DNA of 64,000 nt from Lysinibacillus capsici (GCF_003367505.1 NZ_PXXX01000018.1:186001-250000), one strand, 5' to 3'; positions 16,991 to 26,820 are shown, counted from the stretch's first letter. The notes: generated by a model from the letters alone, not told the origin. Numbers and translations: made by a program.

Positions 16991-19651
16991 TTAAATGGAT
17001 TTAACATAATCATACACAGAAAGTAGTGCTTCATCAAGTTTTGATGCATCTTTTGCACCTGCCATCGCCATATCTGGACGACCGCCACCTTTACCACCAC
17101 ATGCTTCCGCAACCATTTTCACAATATTCCCTGCATGGTAATTGCCACCAACTAATTCTTTTGAAACACCAGCACATAACATAACTTTTTCACCATCAAC
17201 TGCTCCAAGAACAATGACTGCTTTTGGCATTTTTGCTTTCAGGTCATCCATCATTTGACGGAGTTGATTGTTATCCTTCGCTTCCACTTTTGTAGATAGC
17301 ACTGTCACATCTCCAATTGTTTGAGCGGCATCAACAACTGCCCCTGCCTGTGCATTGGCGATTTTTTGAGATAATGCTTCGTTTTCACGTTGTAATTCTT
17401 TATAGTCTGCTTGTAATGCCTGTACTTTTGTGACAATATCTTTAGCATTTGCTTTTAATAATGCTGCTGCATCATTTAATAATGCTTCTTCTTCTTTTAC
17501 TGCTTCATAAGCAACTTTTCCTGTAACAGCTTCAATACGACGAGTACCTGCACCGATACCACCCTCTGAAACAATTTTAAAGAAGCCAATTTCAGAAGAG
17601 CGTTTAACATGGATACCACCACATAGCTCAATCGAATAATCTCCGATGGATACTACACGTACAACATCTCCATATTTTTCACCGAATAATGCCATAGCAC
17701 CCATTGCTTTTGCTTCATCAATACCTTTTTCTTCAATAACGACCTCTATATCATCCCACACTTTTTCATTTACAATACGTTCAATTTGCTGTAATTCTTC
17801 TTTTGTAACTTGACCAAAGTGAGAGAAATCAAAACGTAAACGATCAGGTCCTACATATGATCCAGCTTGGTTCACATGATCACCTAGCACATCTTTTAAT
17901 GCACGTTGCATAATATGTGTTGCCGTATGGTTTTTAATGATTAAATTACGGTCATCACGATTGACCACTGCTTGCACTGCATCTTCCACATGCATTTCCC
18001 CAGATTCAACTACTACTGTATGAAGCGGTTGACCATTCGGTGCTTTTTGAACATCTTTTACAACAGCCGTAAAGCTATCATTTGAAATAGTACCACTATC
18101 AGCAATTTGACCACCCATTTCAGCGTAGAATGGTGTCTTCGCTAAAATAACCAATGCTTCCTGACCTTCCGAAGCGACTTTCGCAACTTGACCATTGACG
18201 ATCATTGCAGCGATTTCAGTATTAACACTTAACGTATCATAGCCAACAAATTCACTTGCAACCGTTAAGTTTGCTAATACTTCATTCTGTACTTGCATCG
18301 AATCAACATCTTGTCGTGCAGCACGCGCGCGTTCACGTTGCTCTTCCATCGCTGCCTCAAAACCTTCATGATCTACTTTCATGCCTACTTCCTCTGCATA
18401 TTCTTCCGTTAGCTCGATTGGGAAACCATAAGTATCATATAAACGGAAAGCATCTGCTCCTGGGATGTAATCATGACCAGCTGCTTTTTGAGATTCCACT
18501 ACTTCATTAAAGATAGCTAAACCACCATCTAATGTTTCGTGGAAACGAATTTCTTCATTTTTAATGACACGTTGAATAAATTCGCATTTCTCTGTAACTT
18601 CTGGATAGAAGTCTTCCATAATTTTACCCACAGTTGGTACAAGTTCAAACATAAATGGTTTTTCAATACCAATTTGTTTAGCATAGCGAACGGCACGACG
18701 TAGTAAGCGACGTAATACATAGCCACGGCCTTCATTTGAAGGCAGGGCACCATCGCCTATAGCAAATGCTACTGTACGGATATGGTCTGCAATCACTTTA
18801 AATGGTGTATTAATATCTTCATCTGAGCCAAAGATTTCATTTAAGTCTACTTCGCCAGGTCGTTTATATTTACGATTGGCAAACTCCTCAATTTTTTCAA
18901 TAATTGGCATAAATAAATCAGTATCAAAGTTTGTTGGTACATTTTGCACGACGGACACAATACGCTCTAAGCCCATACCTGTATCAATATTTTGCTTTGG
19001 TAGTGGCGTGTAAGTGCCATCAGGATTATGGTTAAATTGAGAGAACACAAGGTTCCAAATTTCTAGGTAACGCTCATTTTCTCCTCCTGGATACATTTCA
19101 GGGTCATTTTCATCTGAGCCGTATTCTACGCCGCGATCATAAAAAATCTCTGAGTTCGGACCAGATGGGCCTTCTCCTATATCCCAGAAGTTCCCTTCTA
19201 AACGAATTAAACGTTCTTCTGGAATACCAATTTCCTGATGCCAAACATCATATGCTTCCTGGTCTTCTGGGTGAATCGTGATGGATAATAACGCTGGATC
19301 AAAGCCCATCCATTTTTTATCTGTTAAAAACTCCCAAGCATAATGAATTGCTTCTTTTTTAAAGTAGTCACCAATAGAGAAGTTTCCTAACATTTCAAAG
19401 AATGTATGGTGTCGAGCTGTTTTCCCAACGTTTTCAATATCGTTGGTACGAATCGATTTTTGTGCATTTGTAATACGTGGATTATCAGGGATAATACGGC
19501 CATCAAAATATGGTTTCAAAGTTGCAACACCTGAGTTGATCCAAAGAAGTGATGGATCATTTATTGGCACAAGTGGTGCTGATGGCTCATGATGATGCCC
19601 CTTTTCTTTAAAAAATTCCAAATACATACGGCGAATATCTACTGCTTTCAT
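16991..19651 (-). CDS. alaS: Alanine-tRNA ligase
   Basis: This 886-residue class II synthetase has an N-terminal catalytic core ([31 protein letters not shown]), the editing domain with the zinc-binding HTATH and ELCGGIH motifs, and a C-terminal DHHA1 domain ending in [19 protein letters not shown] 19651 follows AGGAGG; the frame is open for 12 more codons upstream. The gene is preceded by a T-box leader with an alanine specifier, so its expression should respond to uncharged tRNA-Ala. Confidence 0.97.
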   Translation of the reverse strand: MKAVDIRRMYLEFFKEKGHHHEPSAPLVPINDPSLLWINSGVATLKPYFDGRIIPDNPRITNAQKSIRTNDIENVGKTARHHTFFEMLGNFSIGDYFKKEAIHYAWEFLTDKKWMGFDPALLSITIHPEDQEAYDVWHQEIGIPEERLIRLEGNFWDIGEGPSGPNSEIFYDRGVEYGSDENDPEMYPGGENERYLEIWNLVFSQFNHNPDGTYTPLPKQNIDTGMGLERIVSVVQNVPTNFDTDLFMPIIEKIEEFANRKYKRPGEVDLNEIFGSDEDINTPFKVIADHIRTVAFAIGDGALPSNEGRGYVLRRLLRRAVRYAKQIGIEKPFMFELVPTVGKIMEDFYPEVTEKCEFIQRVIKNEEIRFHETLDGGLAIFNEVVESQKAAGHDYIPGADAFRLYDTYGFPIELTEEYAEEVGMKVDHEGFEAAMEEQRERARAARQDVDSMQVQNEVLANLTVASEFVGYDTLSVNTEIAAMIVNGQVAKVASEGQEALVILAKTPFYAEMGGQIADSGTISNDSFTAVVKDVQKAPNGQPLHTVVVESGEMHVEDAVQAVVNRDDRNLIIKNHTATHIMQRALKDVLGDHVNQAGSYVGPDRLRFDFSHFGQVTKEELQQIERIVNEKVWDDIEVVIEEKGIDEAKAMGAMALFGEKYGDVVRVVSIGDYSIELCGGIHVKRSSEIGFFKIVSEGGIGAGTRRIEAVTGKVAYEAVKEEEALLNDAAALLKANAKDIVTKVQALQADYKELQRENEALSQKIANAQAGAVVDAAQTIGDVTVLSTKVEAKDNNQLRQMMDDLKAKMPKAVIVLGAVDGEKVMLCAGVSKELVGGNYHAGNIVKMVAEACGGKGGGRPDMAMAGAKDASKLDEALLSVYDYVKSI

Positions 19652-19719
19652 TGGATAAATTCCTCCTATTTTATATTGTAAAATCACGATACGAATCCTG
19701 CGATTTACCGAAGAAAATA

Positions 19720-19962
19720 AAAAAAGCCCTCATCCCCAAAAAGGGACGAGGACTTGTCATTAGTCTCGCGGTACCACCCTAGTTGTAAGTAAAAACCTTA
19801 CTTACCTCTTTAGCACTTGTAACGTCAGTGAACGGCAGGGATTAGCTGCACTCTGGAGTAGCTTTCAGCATTTGCTGTTGTGAGGATTTTTTCAGCCTAG
19901 AAATCCCTTTCTTGTGCACACACAAATACGTACTTTTTCCATCATCGTTTTTACTTTTTCTA
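19720..19962 (-). ncRNA. T-box riboswitch of alaS
   Basis: On the minus strand the T-box core CTAGGGTGGTACCGCG lies at about 19766-19782. It is followed by a terminator stem GTCCTCGTCCC paired with GGGGATGAGGGC and seven T (19720-19753). In the specifier loop, GAAA is followed by GCT at 19862-19860 and then A, an alanine codon that agrees with the downstream gene. Binding of uncharged tRNA-Ala is expected to favour the antiterminator. Confidence 0.95.
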
Positions 19963-19968
19963 TCGAAA

Positions 19969-19997
19969 ATTATAAAAAAAATCTATTGCGCTGTCAA
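19969..19997 (-). promoter_or_regulatory. Sigma-A promoter of the alaS leader
   Basis: Perfect consensus boxes TTGACA (19997-19992) and TATAAT (19974-19969) are separated by 17 bases. The transcript would start near 19962. Confidence 0.9.
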
Positions 19998-20022
19998 TTA
20001 GTACTAGTCTGACTAACACTAA

Positions 20023-20988
20023 CTAAGCAATCATTTTTTTGAAATATATCCACATACCCCATGTAAAGATAACTAAGAAAGCGCTAATTGCAATAGTTGT
20101 ATAAGGGGTATCTTGATAAGGTAAAGGCACATTCATTCCAAAAAAACTAGTAATTACTGATAGTGGTAACATAATTGTCGAAATGACCGTTAATAAATTC
20201 AGCTTTTCAATGGATTTCCCACTGATAATTGAAAAATACGTATCAAGCGTGCTGTTCACTAAATCGCGATATGTCTCTGTGGAGTCGACAATACGCTCTA
20301 GATGGTCATTCAAATCTTTATAGAATGGAATATTTTCTTCTTGAATATCAAATTTCCACTGGCCATTGATTGTAGAAAAAATTCTTCTTTGTGGCATAAT
20401 GGCCTGACGAATTAAAATAATTGTCCGCTTCAATGCAAGAAATTCCTCTGTCACCACTTTTGGTTGATAATCATAAATTTCTTCTTCTAGTTCATCTATA
20501 CGTGCGCGAATTCGTTCTAATACTGGGAAGTATTCGTCTGTAATACCGTCAATAATTGTATGCAATAAAAAATCAGTACCCTTTTCCAAAAATCTTGGGC
20601 TATTGACACAAACATTTTCCATTTTTCCTAGCCATTGCAACTTTTGTTTATGCACAGTCACAATATAGTTTGGTCCCATAAAAATATTTAACTCAACGGT
20701 TGTAATTTCATTGTTACTTTTCTCATTATAAATTGGTGCATGGAGCACAAAAAATTTATAATCACCATAACTATCCATTTTTGGACGTGAGCCTTCATGT
20801 AAGCAATCTTCAACTGCTAGTGGATGAAAGCCAAATACATCAGCTATATTATTCAATTCATTATAACTATAGGCATATAAATCTACCCATAATAAATCTT
20901 CGTTATGAATAGGGAGTTGTAAATCAATCATATTGAAATCATGTTGGACTGTCTTGCTGCTGCTATTATAATAGTGGATTTTAATCAT
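20023..20988 (-). CDS. corA: CorA-family magnesium/divalent cation channel
   Basis: This 321-residue protein has a large cytoplasmic N-terminal domain, a long helix with ERIRARIDELEEEIYDYQ, and two C-terminal membrane spans. The pore signature GMN is at the end of the first span in SFFGMNVPLP. The C terminus KKMIA is basic as expected. ATG 20988 follows GAGGTGA. Magnesium control is indicated by the M-box upstream. A short open frame and a long hairpin lie between the M-box terminator and this gene. Confidence 0.94.
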   Translation of the reverse strand: MIKIHYYNSSSKTVQHDFNMIDLQLPIHNEDLLWVDLYAYSYNELNNIADVFGFHPLAVEDCLHEGSRPKMDSYGDYKFFVLHAPIYNEKSNNEITTVELNIFMGPNYIVTVHKQKLQWLGKMENVCVNSPRFLEKGTDFLLHTIIDGITDEYFPVLERIRARIDELEEEIYDYQPKVVTEEFLALKRTIILIRQAIMPQRRIFSTINGQWKFDIQEENIPFYKDLNDHLERIVDSTETYRDLVNSTLDTYFSIISGKSIEKLNLLTVISTIMLPLSVITSFFGMNVPLPYQDTPYTTIAISAFLVIFTWGMWIYFKKMIA

Positions 20989-21014
20989 TGCATTTCACCT
21001 CGTGTTTGTTATTG

Positions 21015-21093
21015 AGGGAAACAAAAGGTCATCCTTAATCACCCTTTGTCTGCATCGGTGATCAGAAATCGATGACTTTTTATGTGTTTCCCT
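21015..21093 (-). other. Long imperfect hairpin upstream of corA
   Basis: Nested pairing segments are visible on the minus strand: AGGGAAAC with GTTTCCCT (21086-21093 and 21015-21022), AAAA with TTTT, GTCATC with GATGAC, and ATCACC with GGTGAT. Together they give about 24 pairs. The structure begins inside the 31-codon frame and ends 27 bases before the corA start. It has no T tract, so it is not a simple terminator. Its role is inferred to be regulatory. Confidence 0.6.
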
Positions 21094-21134
21094 TTGCCTA
21101 AATGATACTTATTCGGTTCAGGACTACTATCCAT
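21039..21134 (-). CDS. 31-codon upstream ORF of corA
   Basis: An ATG at 21134 lies close behind GGAAGGAAGGTGATG, a very strong ribosome binding site. The frame codes for 31 residues, mostly polar (start MDSSPEPNKYHLGKGKH, end ITDADKG), with no signal peptide or membrane span. It lies wholly between the M-box terminator and corA. Its second half forms the left arm of a long hairpin. It may be a leader peptide whose translation controls that structure, as CorL does in Salmonella, or a small protein in its own right. I recognise no family. Confidence 0.55.
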   Translation of the reverse strand: MDSSPEPNKYHLGKGKHIKSHRFLITDADKG

Positions 21135-21161
21135 TTCTCATCACCTTCCTTCCATAACAAA

Positions 21162-21400
21162 AACACGCCTTCTACGAATGAAGGCGTGTTGAATACACAT
21201 ATCAAAAAAATAGCAATAAAATACATTGCATGCTTGTTACCTTCAAACGTTGAGTTTTAGCACTATGCGGCATAGGAATATGTCCAGCTACGTTAAAAAA
21301 CACCTTATTTCGATGATTTCTGTTGACCCATTGGCGTCTCTCGACATTTTTGGGTAGTAGCGTATCTCCAGCATAGGAGCCTCACCTAACGAAGGGAGTC
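21162..21400 (-). ncRNA. M-box (ykoK) magnesium riboswitch with terminator
   Basis: Read on the minus strand, the sequence follows the M-box consensus closely: CTTCGTTAGGTGAGGCTCC (21394 down), CTACTACCCAAAAATGTCGA, GACGCCAATGGGTCAACAG, AAGGTGTTTTTTAACG, AGCTGGACATATTCC and AGTGCTAAAACTC. It ends in a perfect 11-bp terminator stem, GAAGGCGTGTT with its complement, and five T (21162-21190). Known M-boxes bind magnesium and cause termination when magnesium is plentiful, so corA should be expressed on magnesium shortage. Confidence 0.96.
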
Positions 21401-21420
21401 TTATTTTTTTATTCCTGTAA

Positions 21421-21449
21421 ATGATAACGGATAGTTTCACAACTGTCAA
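21421..21449 (-). promoter_or_regulatory. Sigma-A promoter of the M-box/corA transcript
   Basis: TTGACA (21449-21444) and TATCAT (21426-21421) are 17 bases apart. The start would lie near 21414, about 15 bases upstream of the M-box. Confidence 0.88.
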
Positions 21450-21457
21450 ACTTTCTA

Positions 21458-22891
21458 TCAATCATTTTTCAAAAAGTCTTCCACTCTTTGCACTAAATGC
21501 TCTCGTTGATAAGATTGATAGAGTAAGCTAGATAAACGTACAGGATCACCAAAGAAAAAGCGTTCATACAATGTCTGTCTTGTGCCAAAACTACTCATTG
21601 TTAAATCCCAAGCTAAACGAAATTTCTTTACTCGCTCTTCCCCTTTGTCTTGAAATGATTGCAGATAATGATCAAGATCCCCATCATCCGTTGCAAAAGC
21701 TTTTGCACTCGGTATGGACATTAATCCACTTGCTCCCAGTTGCTGGATGATATCTGTAAAGGTAGGATATACTTTCGGGAAGATATGAATAGCGACCTGT
21801 AATGTGGATTGGTCTGGTCTGATAAAGCCAAAGGAATCCCTTTGTGCCTCAATTTCTGATTTTAATTGCAATGCTTTCATCGTTTCTAATGCTACGATGA
21901 CATCTACCACTTTTTGATGGACATGTTGGTAATCCCCAATATTTATGGAATCCACAATCATTTGTACAACCCCTAGGATGAATTCCGTCTTAGCAATTTG
22001 ACGTGACAGCACATGATGCAAAGTATACGCTTGGAAGCCACTAACATTCATAAATTGATTGGCCACTTCAACATTTTCGTAATAAAATACTCGTTCCCAC
22101 GGGACAACTACATCCTCAAACACAACGATTGCATCCATTTCTTCAAAACGTGCACTTAACGGATAATCAAAGGTAGAATCTCCCCCTACAAATGATTGCC
22201 GACATAAAAACTTTAAGCCTTTCGTGTTACTTGGAATAGAAAACCCGAAACCTTTTCCTTCATCATAGCCATTTGTTGATAAAACAAGAAGCTCATCTGT
22301 TATGCCACCCTGTGTCGCTAGTAATCTTGCCCCTTTAATGACTAAGCCCTCACTTGTTTTCCCAATGATTTTAGCTGCAATGGTTACTTCTTCATCCTCA
22401 TAGTAAAAGCGCTTGCGATTTACCTGTGGTTCGATAAAGGTATGTGTCATCGTAATATCATTCTCGCGAGCATACTCATAGAACTTCAGCAAATGCTCTG
22501 GGAAACAATTTGGCTTCTCTTTTAAAAAATCTGACGCTGATGCAAGGGCCATTAATGTTGTATTCATATAATCAGGGCTTCTCCCCATAAAGCCTTGAGA
22601 AGATAATGCCCATTCCCTTGCCGCTTGGCGCCTCTTCACAAGATCTTCTGGCGTCAATACTTGAAGAAATGACATGCCAACTTTCTGTTTACTAGTTGGC
22701 GATTCATAGGTCATTTTTTCAAGAAGTGCCTCTTGATGTTGTAAATCAAAAAGTTTCGCTTGACTCTGGATAATTCCTTTAAAGGCAGGATGTTCTGACA
22801 CCTTTCCTGTCACGACTTTCCCATCTATCGAAATATACGTTTTTAAAGCATCAATTCGTTCAATATACTGTTGCCCTGTCATTATTGGCAT
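21458..22891 (-). CDS. 4-hydroxyphenylacetate 3-monooxygenase-type flavin hydroxylase (HpaB family)
   Basis: This 477-residue protein is the oxygenase component type of two-component FADH2-dependent aromatic hydroxylases. It begins TGQQYIERIDALKTYISIDGK and contains the family blocks TFIEPQVNR, LATQGGITDELLVLS and VFEDVVVPWERVF. ATG 22891 follows AGGGGTGA; an in-frame start at 22909 has no site. No HpaC-type flavin reductase is near, so reduced flavin would come from elsewhere. The substrate is not certain; B. subtilis YoaI is the nearest annotated relative I know. Confidence 0.85.
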   Translation of the reverse strand: MPIMTGQQYIERIDALKTYISIDGKVVTGKVSEHPAFKGIIQSQAKLFDLQHQEALLEKMTYESPTSKQKVGMSFLQVLTPEDLVKRRQAAREWALSSQGFMGRSPDYMNTTLMALASASDFLKEKPNCFPEHLLKFYEYARENDITMTHTFIEPQVNRKRFYYEDEEVTIAAKIIGKTSEGLVIKGARLLATQGGITDELLVLSTNGYDEGKGFGFSIPSNTKGLKFLCRQSFVGGDSTFDYPLSARFEEMDAIVVFEDVVVPWERVFYYENVEVANQFMNVSGFQAYTLHHVLSRQIAKTEFILGVVQMIVDSINIGDYQHVHQKVVDVIVALETMKALQLKSEIEAQRDSFGFIRPDQSTLQVAIHIFPKVYPTFTDIIQQLGASGLMSIPSAKAFATDDGDLDHYLQSFQDKGEERVKKFRLAWDLTMSSFGTRQTLYERFFFGDPVRLSSLLYQSYQREHLVQRVEDFLKND

Positions 22892-22975
22892 GCTGTCACC
22901 CCTATACATTCCCTATGTTTTTGTACTCATCTAGTATATGAAATGTCCAAATATTAGGTGACGATACATCAATTA

Positions 22976-23004
22976 GAAAAACCCGATTAGACAGTCTAAT
23001 CGGG
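22976..23004 (-). terminator. Terminator of recD2
   Basis: A perfect 11-bp stem, CCCGATTAGAC with its complement, is followed on the minus strand by TTTTTC. It lies just after the recD2 stop. Confidence 0.9.
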
Positions 23005-23014
23005 AATATATATT

Positions 23015-25447
23015 TTAGTCATCCAAAAAATCATATGGAGAGACATCATTCATACCAATCATTGGATGAATATAAGGGGCTGTTTCAACTGTTAGCTTTT
23101 GTTCAACGGAAACAGGCTCCTGCATCCCTTCATTATCTACTGGCACTGCCTCGACTTCCACAAGTTCTTCCTCAATTTCCATTGGGTTAAGTCTTGCACG
23201 TAAAGAGGTGAAACGCTGAAGGTCATCTGTACGTTGTAAACCATCCGCAAGCACATCTGGTTCACCACATAAAATCAAAAAGTTTTTAGCACGTGTAATA
23301 CCTGTGTATAAAAGATTACGCCGTAACATTTTGGAATACCCTCTAACCACTGGCATAATGACCGTTTGAAACTCAGAGCCCTGTGATTTATGGATGGAGC
23401 AACAATAAGCTAGTGTCAATTGATTGAGGTCGCTTCGTTGATAGGTCACTTCAATGCCATCAAAGGATACGATCAGTAAATCTTGTTTTTCGATCGTCTC
23501 TTTCGCCTTAATAATACTAATGACCTCACCCATATCTCCATTAAAGACATTGCTTTCAGGTTGATTGACAAGCTGAAGAACTTTATCCTTTATTCGATAG
23601 GTGACATCCCCAAAGACTAGCTCTTTTCGTGTGCCAGTATCATTTGGGTTAATAAGCTCTTGAATCATTTTATTTAAATTATCTATACCAGCTGGTCCTT
23701 TATACATGGGCGCCAACACTTGAATATTACGGATTTCCTGGCCCTTTGCGACAGCACTTTTGACAACTTGAGTTACAACGTTGGCAACTTGGTCTGCTGA
23801 AGCCTTAATAAACGAACGATCAGAGGTTTTAGCTGTTAACTCTTGTGGAATCGTTCCTTTTTTTATTTGATGCGCAAGTTCAATAATCGTTGAGCCTTCT
23901 GCTTGTCGATAAACATCTGTTAGCTCGACAGTTGGTAGCTGCTTGGATGCTAATAAATCCTTTAACACCTGTCCTGGACCTACTGGTGGAAGCTGATCCT
24001 GATCTCCAACAAAGACAACTTGAACATCTTCATGTAAAGCTTTTAATAATTGATGGGCAAGCCATGTATCAACCATTGACATTTCATCCACGATAATCAG
24101 CTTACCTGTTACTTCCCGCTCTGTTTCTTCCTCTTTTTCTTGCCCTGTAAAACCGAGCAGTCGATGGATGGTCATCGCAGGAAGCTCTGTTGATTCGGCT
24201 AATCGTTTAGCAGCACGTCCAGTCGGCGCACAAAGAATAATCGGAAAAGGCTCCTCTTTTTGAGCATACTCTTTTGGATTTAAGGATAGCCCATGAAGCT
24301 TTGCATAAACTTCTACGACTCCCCGTACAACAGTGGTTTTCCCCGTACCAGGACCACCCGTTAAAATCATAACAGCTGAATTTAAAGCCTGTTCGATGGC
24401 ATTCGCTTGTGTTTCTGCATAGGTAACATTGAGTAGCTCCTCTGTTTCTCCAATGGCTTTTCGAATTTCATCTTTACTAAAATGTTCAGCCTTATTATTC
24501 CGCTCGATAAGCGATAAGATTTTCGATGCAATCCCTACCTCTGAAAAATAGAGTGATGGCAAATATAACCTTGTCTCTTCACCACAAATTTTGCCTTCTT
24601 CACGGAGTCTGATACAGGCTTGAGAAATATCCTCGAATGGTATCTCCTGTCGTTGGCTTTGTTCAAGCATTTCCTTAACGAGCGGTAAAACCTGTTCTGC
24701 ATCTAGATAAACATGTCCATCCGATAAAGCTGCTGTATTTAAAATATGTAAAATCGCTGCTTTGACACGATCAGGATGTTTACCAGTTATACCTAATTTC
24801 GCACCTAGCTCGTCGGCTCGAAAGAAACCCACCCCTTCCACATCTTCAATCAAGCGGTATGGATTTTCTGTCAGTAATTCAATGGCTTCTGTTCGATAGG
24901 TTTGATAAATCTTCATCCCAAGCTGTGGACCAAATCCCCACTCATTCAATTGAATCATGACCCGCTCTAAGCCTAAGTTTTGCTCAATGGTGCGGTGAAT
25001 GACTTCTTTTTTTTCAGCGGATAGACGCGGAACAGCATCGAGGGCACTAGGATCTTCTAAAATAACACGGAGTGCATTAGCACCTAGTTTTTCAACAATC
25101 GTTTCAGCTGTTTTTTTCCCGATCCCTACGAAGAGGTCACTAGATAAATAATGAATAATTCCTTGCTCAGTTGCAGGTACCTCTTTTGTAAATGTCTCAA
25201 TTTGAAATTGAGCGCCGTATTTAGGATGCTGTTTTAAAATACCAGTAAATCGATATTGTTCATCCATTTGTAGTGGGGGAAAATAACCAACAACAATAAT
25301 CTCTTTATCTTCATATTGCAAATTCGTCTCTTGAATTTTCACACGTACAATCGAATACATATTTTGCGCATTATGAAAGATAGAGACGATCGGACGTCCG
25401 AGTATAAAAAATTTATTGAGTTCAAATAAATCTAAATGATCTGTCAT
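23015..25447 (-). CDS. recD2: ATP-dependent DNA helicase RecD2
   Basis: This 810-residue SF1 helicase (YrrC) works 5' to 3' in DNA repair and fork stability without RecBC. It has helix-hairpin-helix repeats in the N-terminal third (VGIGKKTAETIVEKLG, GVGFFRADELGAKLG), the Walker A motif TGGPGTGKTT, motif II IIVDEMSMVD, motif III FVGDQDQLPPVGPG, and the C-terminal CSIHKSQGSEF and YTGITRAK. ATG 25447 is preceded by AAGGACGG. The frame stays open 28 codons upstream without a site. Confidence 0.94.
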   Translation of the reverse strand: MTDHLDLFELNKFFILGRPIVSIFHNAQNMYSIVRVKIQETNLQYEDKEIIVVGYFPPLQMDEQYRFTGILKQHPKYGAQFQIETFTKEVPATEQGIIHYLSSDLFVGIGKKTAETIVEKLGANALRVILEDPSALDAVPRLSAEKKEVIHRTIEQNLGLERVMIQLNEWGFGPQLGMKIYQTYRTEAIELLTENPYRLIEDVEGVGFFRADELGAKLGITGKHPDRVKAAILHILNTAALSDGHVYLDAEQVLPLVKEMLEQSQRQEIPFEDISQACIRLREEGKICGEETRLYLPSLYFSEVGIASKILSLIERNNKAEHFSKDEIRKAIGETEELLNVTYAETQANAIEQALNSAVMILTGGPGTGKTTVVRGVVEVYAKLHGLSLNPKEYAQKEEPFPIILCAPTGRAAKRLAESTELPAMTIHRLLGFTGQEKEEETEREVTGKLIIVDEMSMVDTWLAHQLLKALHEDVQVVFVGDQDQLPPVGPGQVLKDLLASKQLPTVELTDVYRQAEGSTIIELAHQIKKGTIPQELTAKTSDRSFIKASADQVANVVTQVVKSAVAKGQEIRNIQVLAPMYKGPAGIDNLNKMIQELINPNDTGTRKELVFGDVTYRIKDKVLQLVNQPESNVFNGDMGEVISIIKAKETIEKQDLLIVSFDGIEVTYQRSDLNQLTLAYCCSIHKSQGSEFQTVIMPVVRGYSKMLRRNLLYTGITRAKNFLILCGEPDVLADGLQRTDDLQRFTSLRARLNPMEIEEELVEVEAVPVDNEGMQEPVSVEQKLTVETAPYIHPMIGMNDVSPYDFLDD

Positions 25448-25636
25448 GTTCGGTCCGTCCTTTCTTATAGTTTTCAATCTTTTTATTTTACCATAGCCAC
25501 ATAAAAATATCGCAGACAAAAATATATCCACTTCGTTATTTTTACATTATTTTGACAAATGACAATTCTCTGCCTTTATCCTCCGTTCCATGCTATGATT
25601 AATATGAATTAGTTGCACGGAAGGATTGTGAAATTA

Positions 25637-26404
25637 TTGGAATTTAGACCTTGCATCGATTTACACGATGGCAAAGTAAAGCAAATTGTAGGTAGCACTT
25701 TGGGATATACAAATCAAGCAGTTGTAGAAAACTTTATTTCTCAACATGACGCTAGCCACTATGCACAAATGTTTGCCCAAGATCGTTTAACAGGTGGACA
25801 CGTTATTATGCTAGGCTCTGGTAATGAAGAAGCTGCCCTATCCGCTTTAAAAGCCTATCCTCAAGGCTTGCAAATAGGTGGTGGCATTACGGCTGACAAT
25901 GCTCAAAAGTATATTGACGCAGGCGCTTCGCATGTCATTGTCACATCCTATATTTTTCATGATGGTCAGCTCGATTTAGCGCGTTTAAAGCGCTTAAATC
26001 AATTAATTGGTAAAGAACACCTTGTCATTGATCTCAGTTGTAAGATGCGTGATGGGAAGTGGTTTGTCATGACAGATAAATGGACTACATTTAGTCATTT
26101 CGAAGTCAATGCTGCGTCGATTGCCTATATTGAAGACTTTTGTGATGAGCTGTTAATACATGCTGTCGATGTTGAAGGGAAAAAGGGTGGTATGCAGGAA
26201 AGCTTGGTACAGGATTTAGCTGCCTGGACATCTATTCCAACTACCTATGCAGGTGGCGTTCGTTCAATCGAAGACTTAGAAAAATTTAATCAATTAGCCC
26301 ACGGAAAACTTCATGTAACCATTGGAAGTGCGCTCTCAATTTTTGGTGGCGATTTACCTTATACAGATGTAGTAGAATATTGTAAAAAAGGCGGGATCTT
26401 GTGA
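25637..26404 (+). CDS. Eukaryotic-type HisA (HIS6-like) ProFAR isomerase
   Basis: This 255-residue TIM-barrel protein resembles yeast HIS6 more than bacterial HisA. FRPCIDLHDGKVKQIVG opens the barrel, then VIMLGSGNEEAA, LQIGGGI, VIVTSYIF, VIDLSCKMRDGKWFVM, LLIHAVDVEGKKGG, YAGGVRSIEDL and GSALSIFGG follow. These match remembered HIS6 segments almost block for block. The reaction is isomerisation of ProFAR in histidine synthesis. I prefer TTG 25637 behind GGAAGGA. No other histidine biosynthesis gene is in the window. It overlaps the next gene by four bases and sits in a stretch absent from this position in B. subtilis. Confidence 0.85.
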   Translation: MEFRPCIDLHDGKVKQIVGSTLGYTNQAVVENFISQHDASHYAQMFAQDRLTGGHVIMLGSGNEEAALSALKAYPQGLQIGGGITADNAQKYIDAGASHVIVTSYIFHDGQLDLARLKRLNQLIGKEHLVIDLSCKMRDGKWFVMTDKWTTFSHFEVNAASIAYIEDFCDELLIHAVDVEGKKGGMQESLVQDLAAWTSIPTTYAGGVRSIEDLEKFNQLAHGKLHVTIGSALSIFGGDLPYTDVVEYCKKGGIL

Positions 26405-26688
26405 AGCTCATTTATAAAGATTATGTTTTTCCATTTCAAGAAACTAATTTAGAGAGAATTATAGATGGTAAGTATTTTAAAGTGAATAAAAAAGATCATT
26501 CTCTTGCGATTCATGTACAACTTGACAACGAACAAATGTTATTGGAATTTTCAAAATCACTAAAGGCAACATGTGGGTTCTTACGCGATCAAGAAACAGA
26601 GCCTTATATTGGAACCTATATTGATTTACAAATTTTCGTTGATGAGTTTAATAAGCGCTATAACTTAAATGCTGAAATTATTAGTTAA
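26401..26688 (+). CDS. Unknown 95-residue protein coupled to the HIS6-like gene
   Basis: I do not recognise this protein. It starts with GTG inside the HIS6-like stop (GTGA), so it is translationally coupled. The sequence MKLIYKDYVFPFQ leads into alternating hydrophobic and charged residues, then GTYIDLQIFVDEFNKRYNL near the end. It looks soluble, small and alpha/beta, with no signal peptide or metal motif. A hairpin follows, so the two genes form a unit. Confidence 0.7.
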   Translation: MKLIYKDYVFPFQETNLERIIDGKYFKVNKKDHSLAIHVQLDNEQMLLEFSKSLKATCGFLRDQETEPYIGTYIDLQIFVDEFNKRYNLNAEIIS

Positions 26689-26689
26689 A

Positions 26690-26722
26690 ACAAGGGGACA
26701 AAAGGTTCCCTTTGTTTAACCT
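26690..26722 (+). terminator. Hairpin after the HIS6-like pair
   Basis: AACAAGGG pairs with CCCTTTGTT with one bulge, and TTTAACC follows. The T tract is weak, so termination is probably partial. Confidence 0.5.
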
Positions 26723-26820
26723 CAAACCCTCTTCTGCATTTCTTCCTTGCCCCTATTTCTGAAACCTTTTCATTGTCATGTGAGTTATATATTGTATAGC
26801 ATAAACCACAGGGGGCTTCC

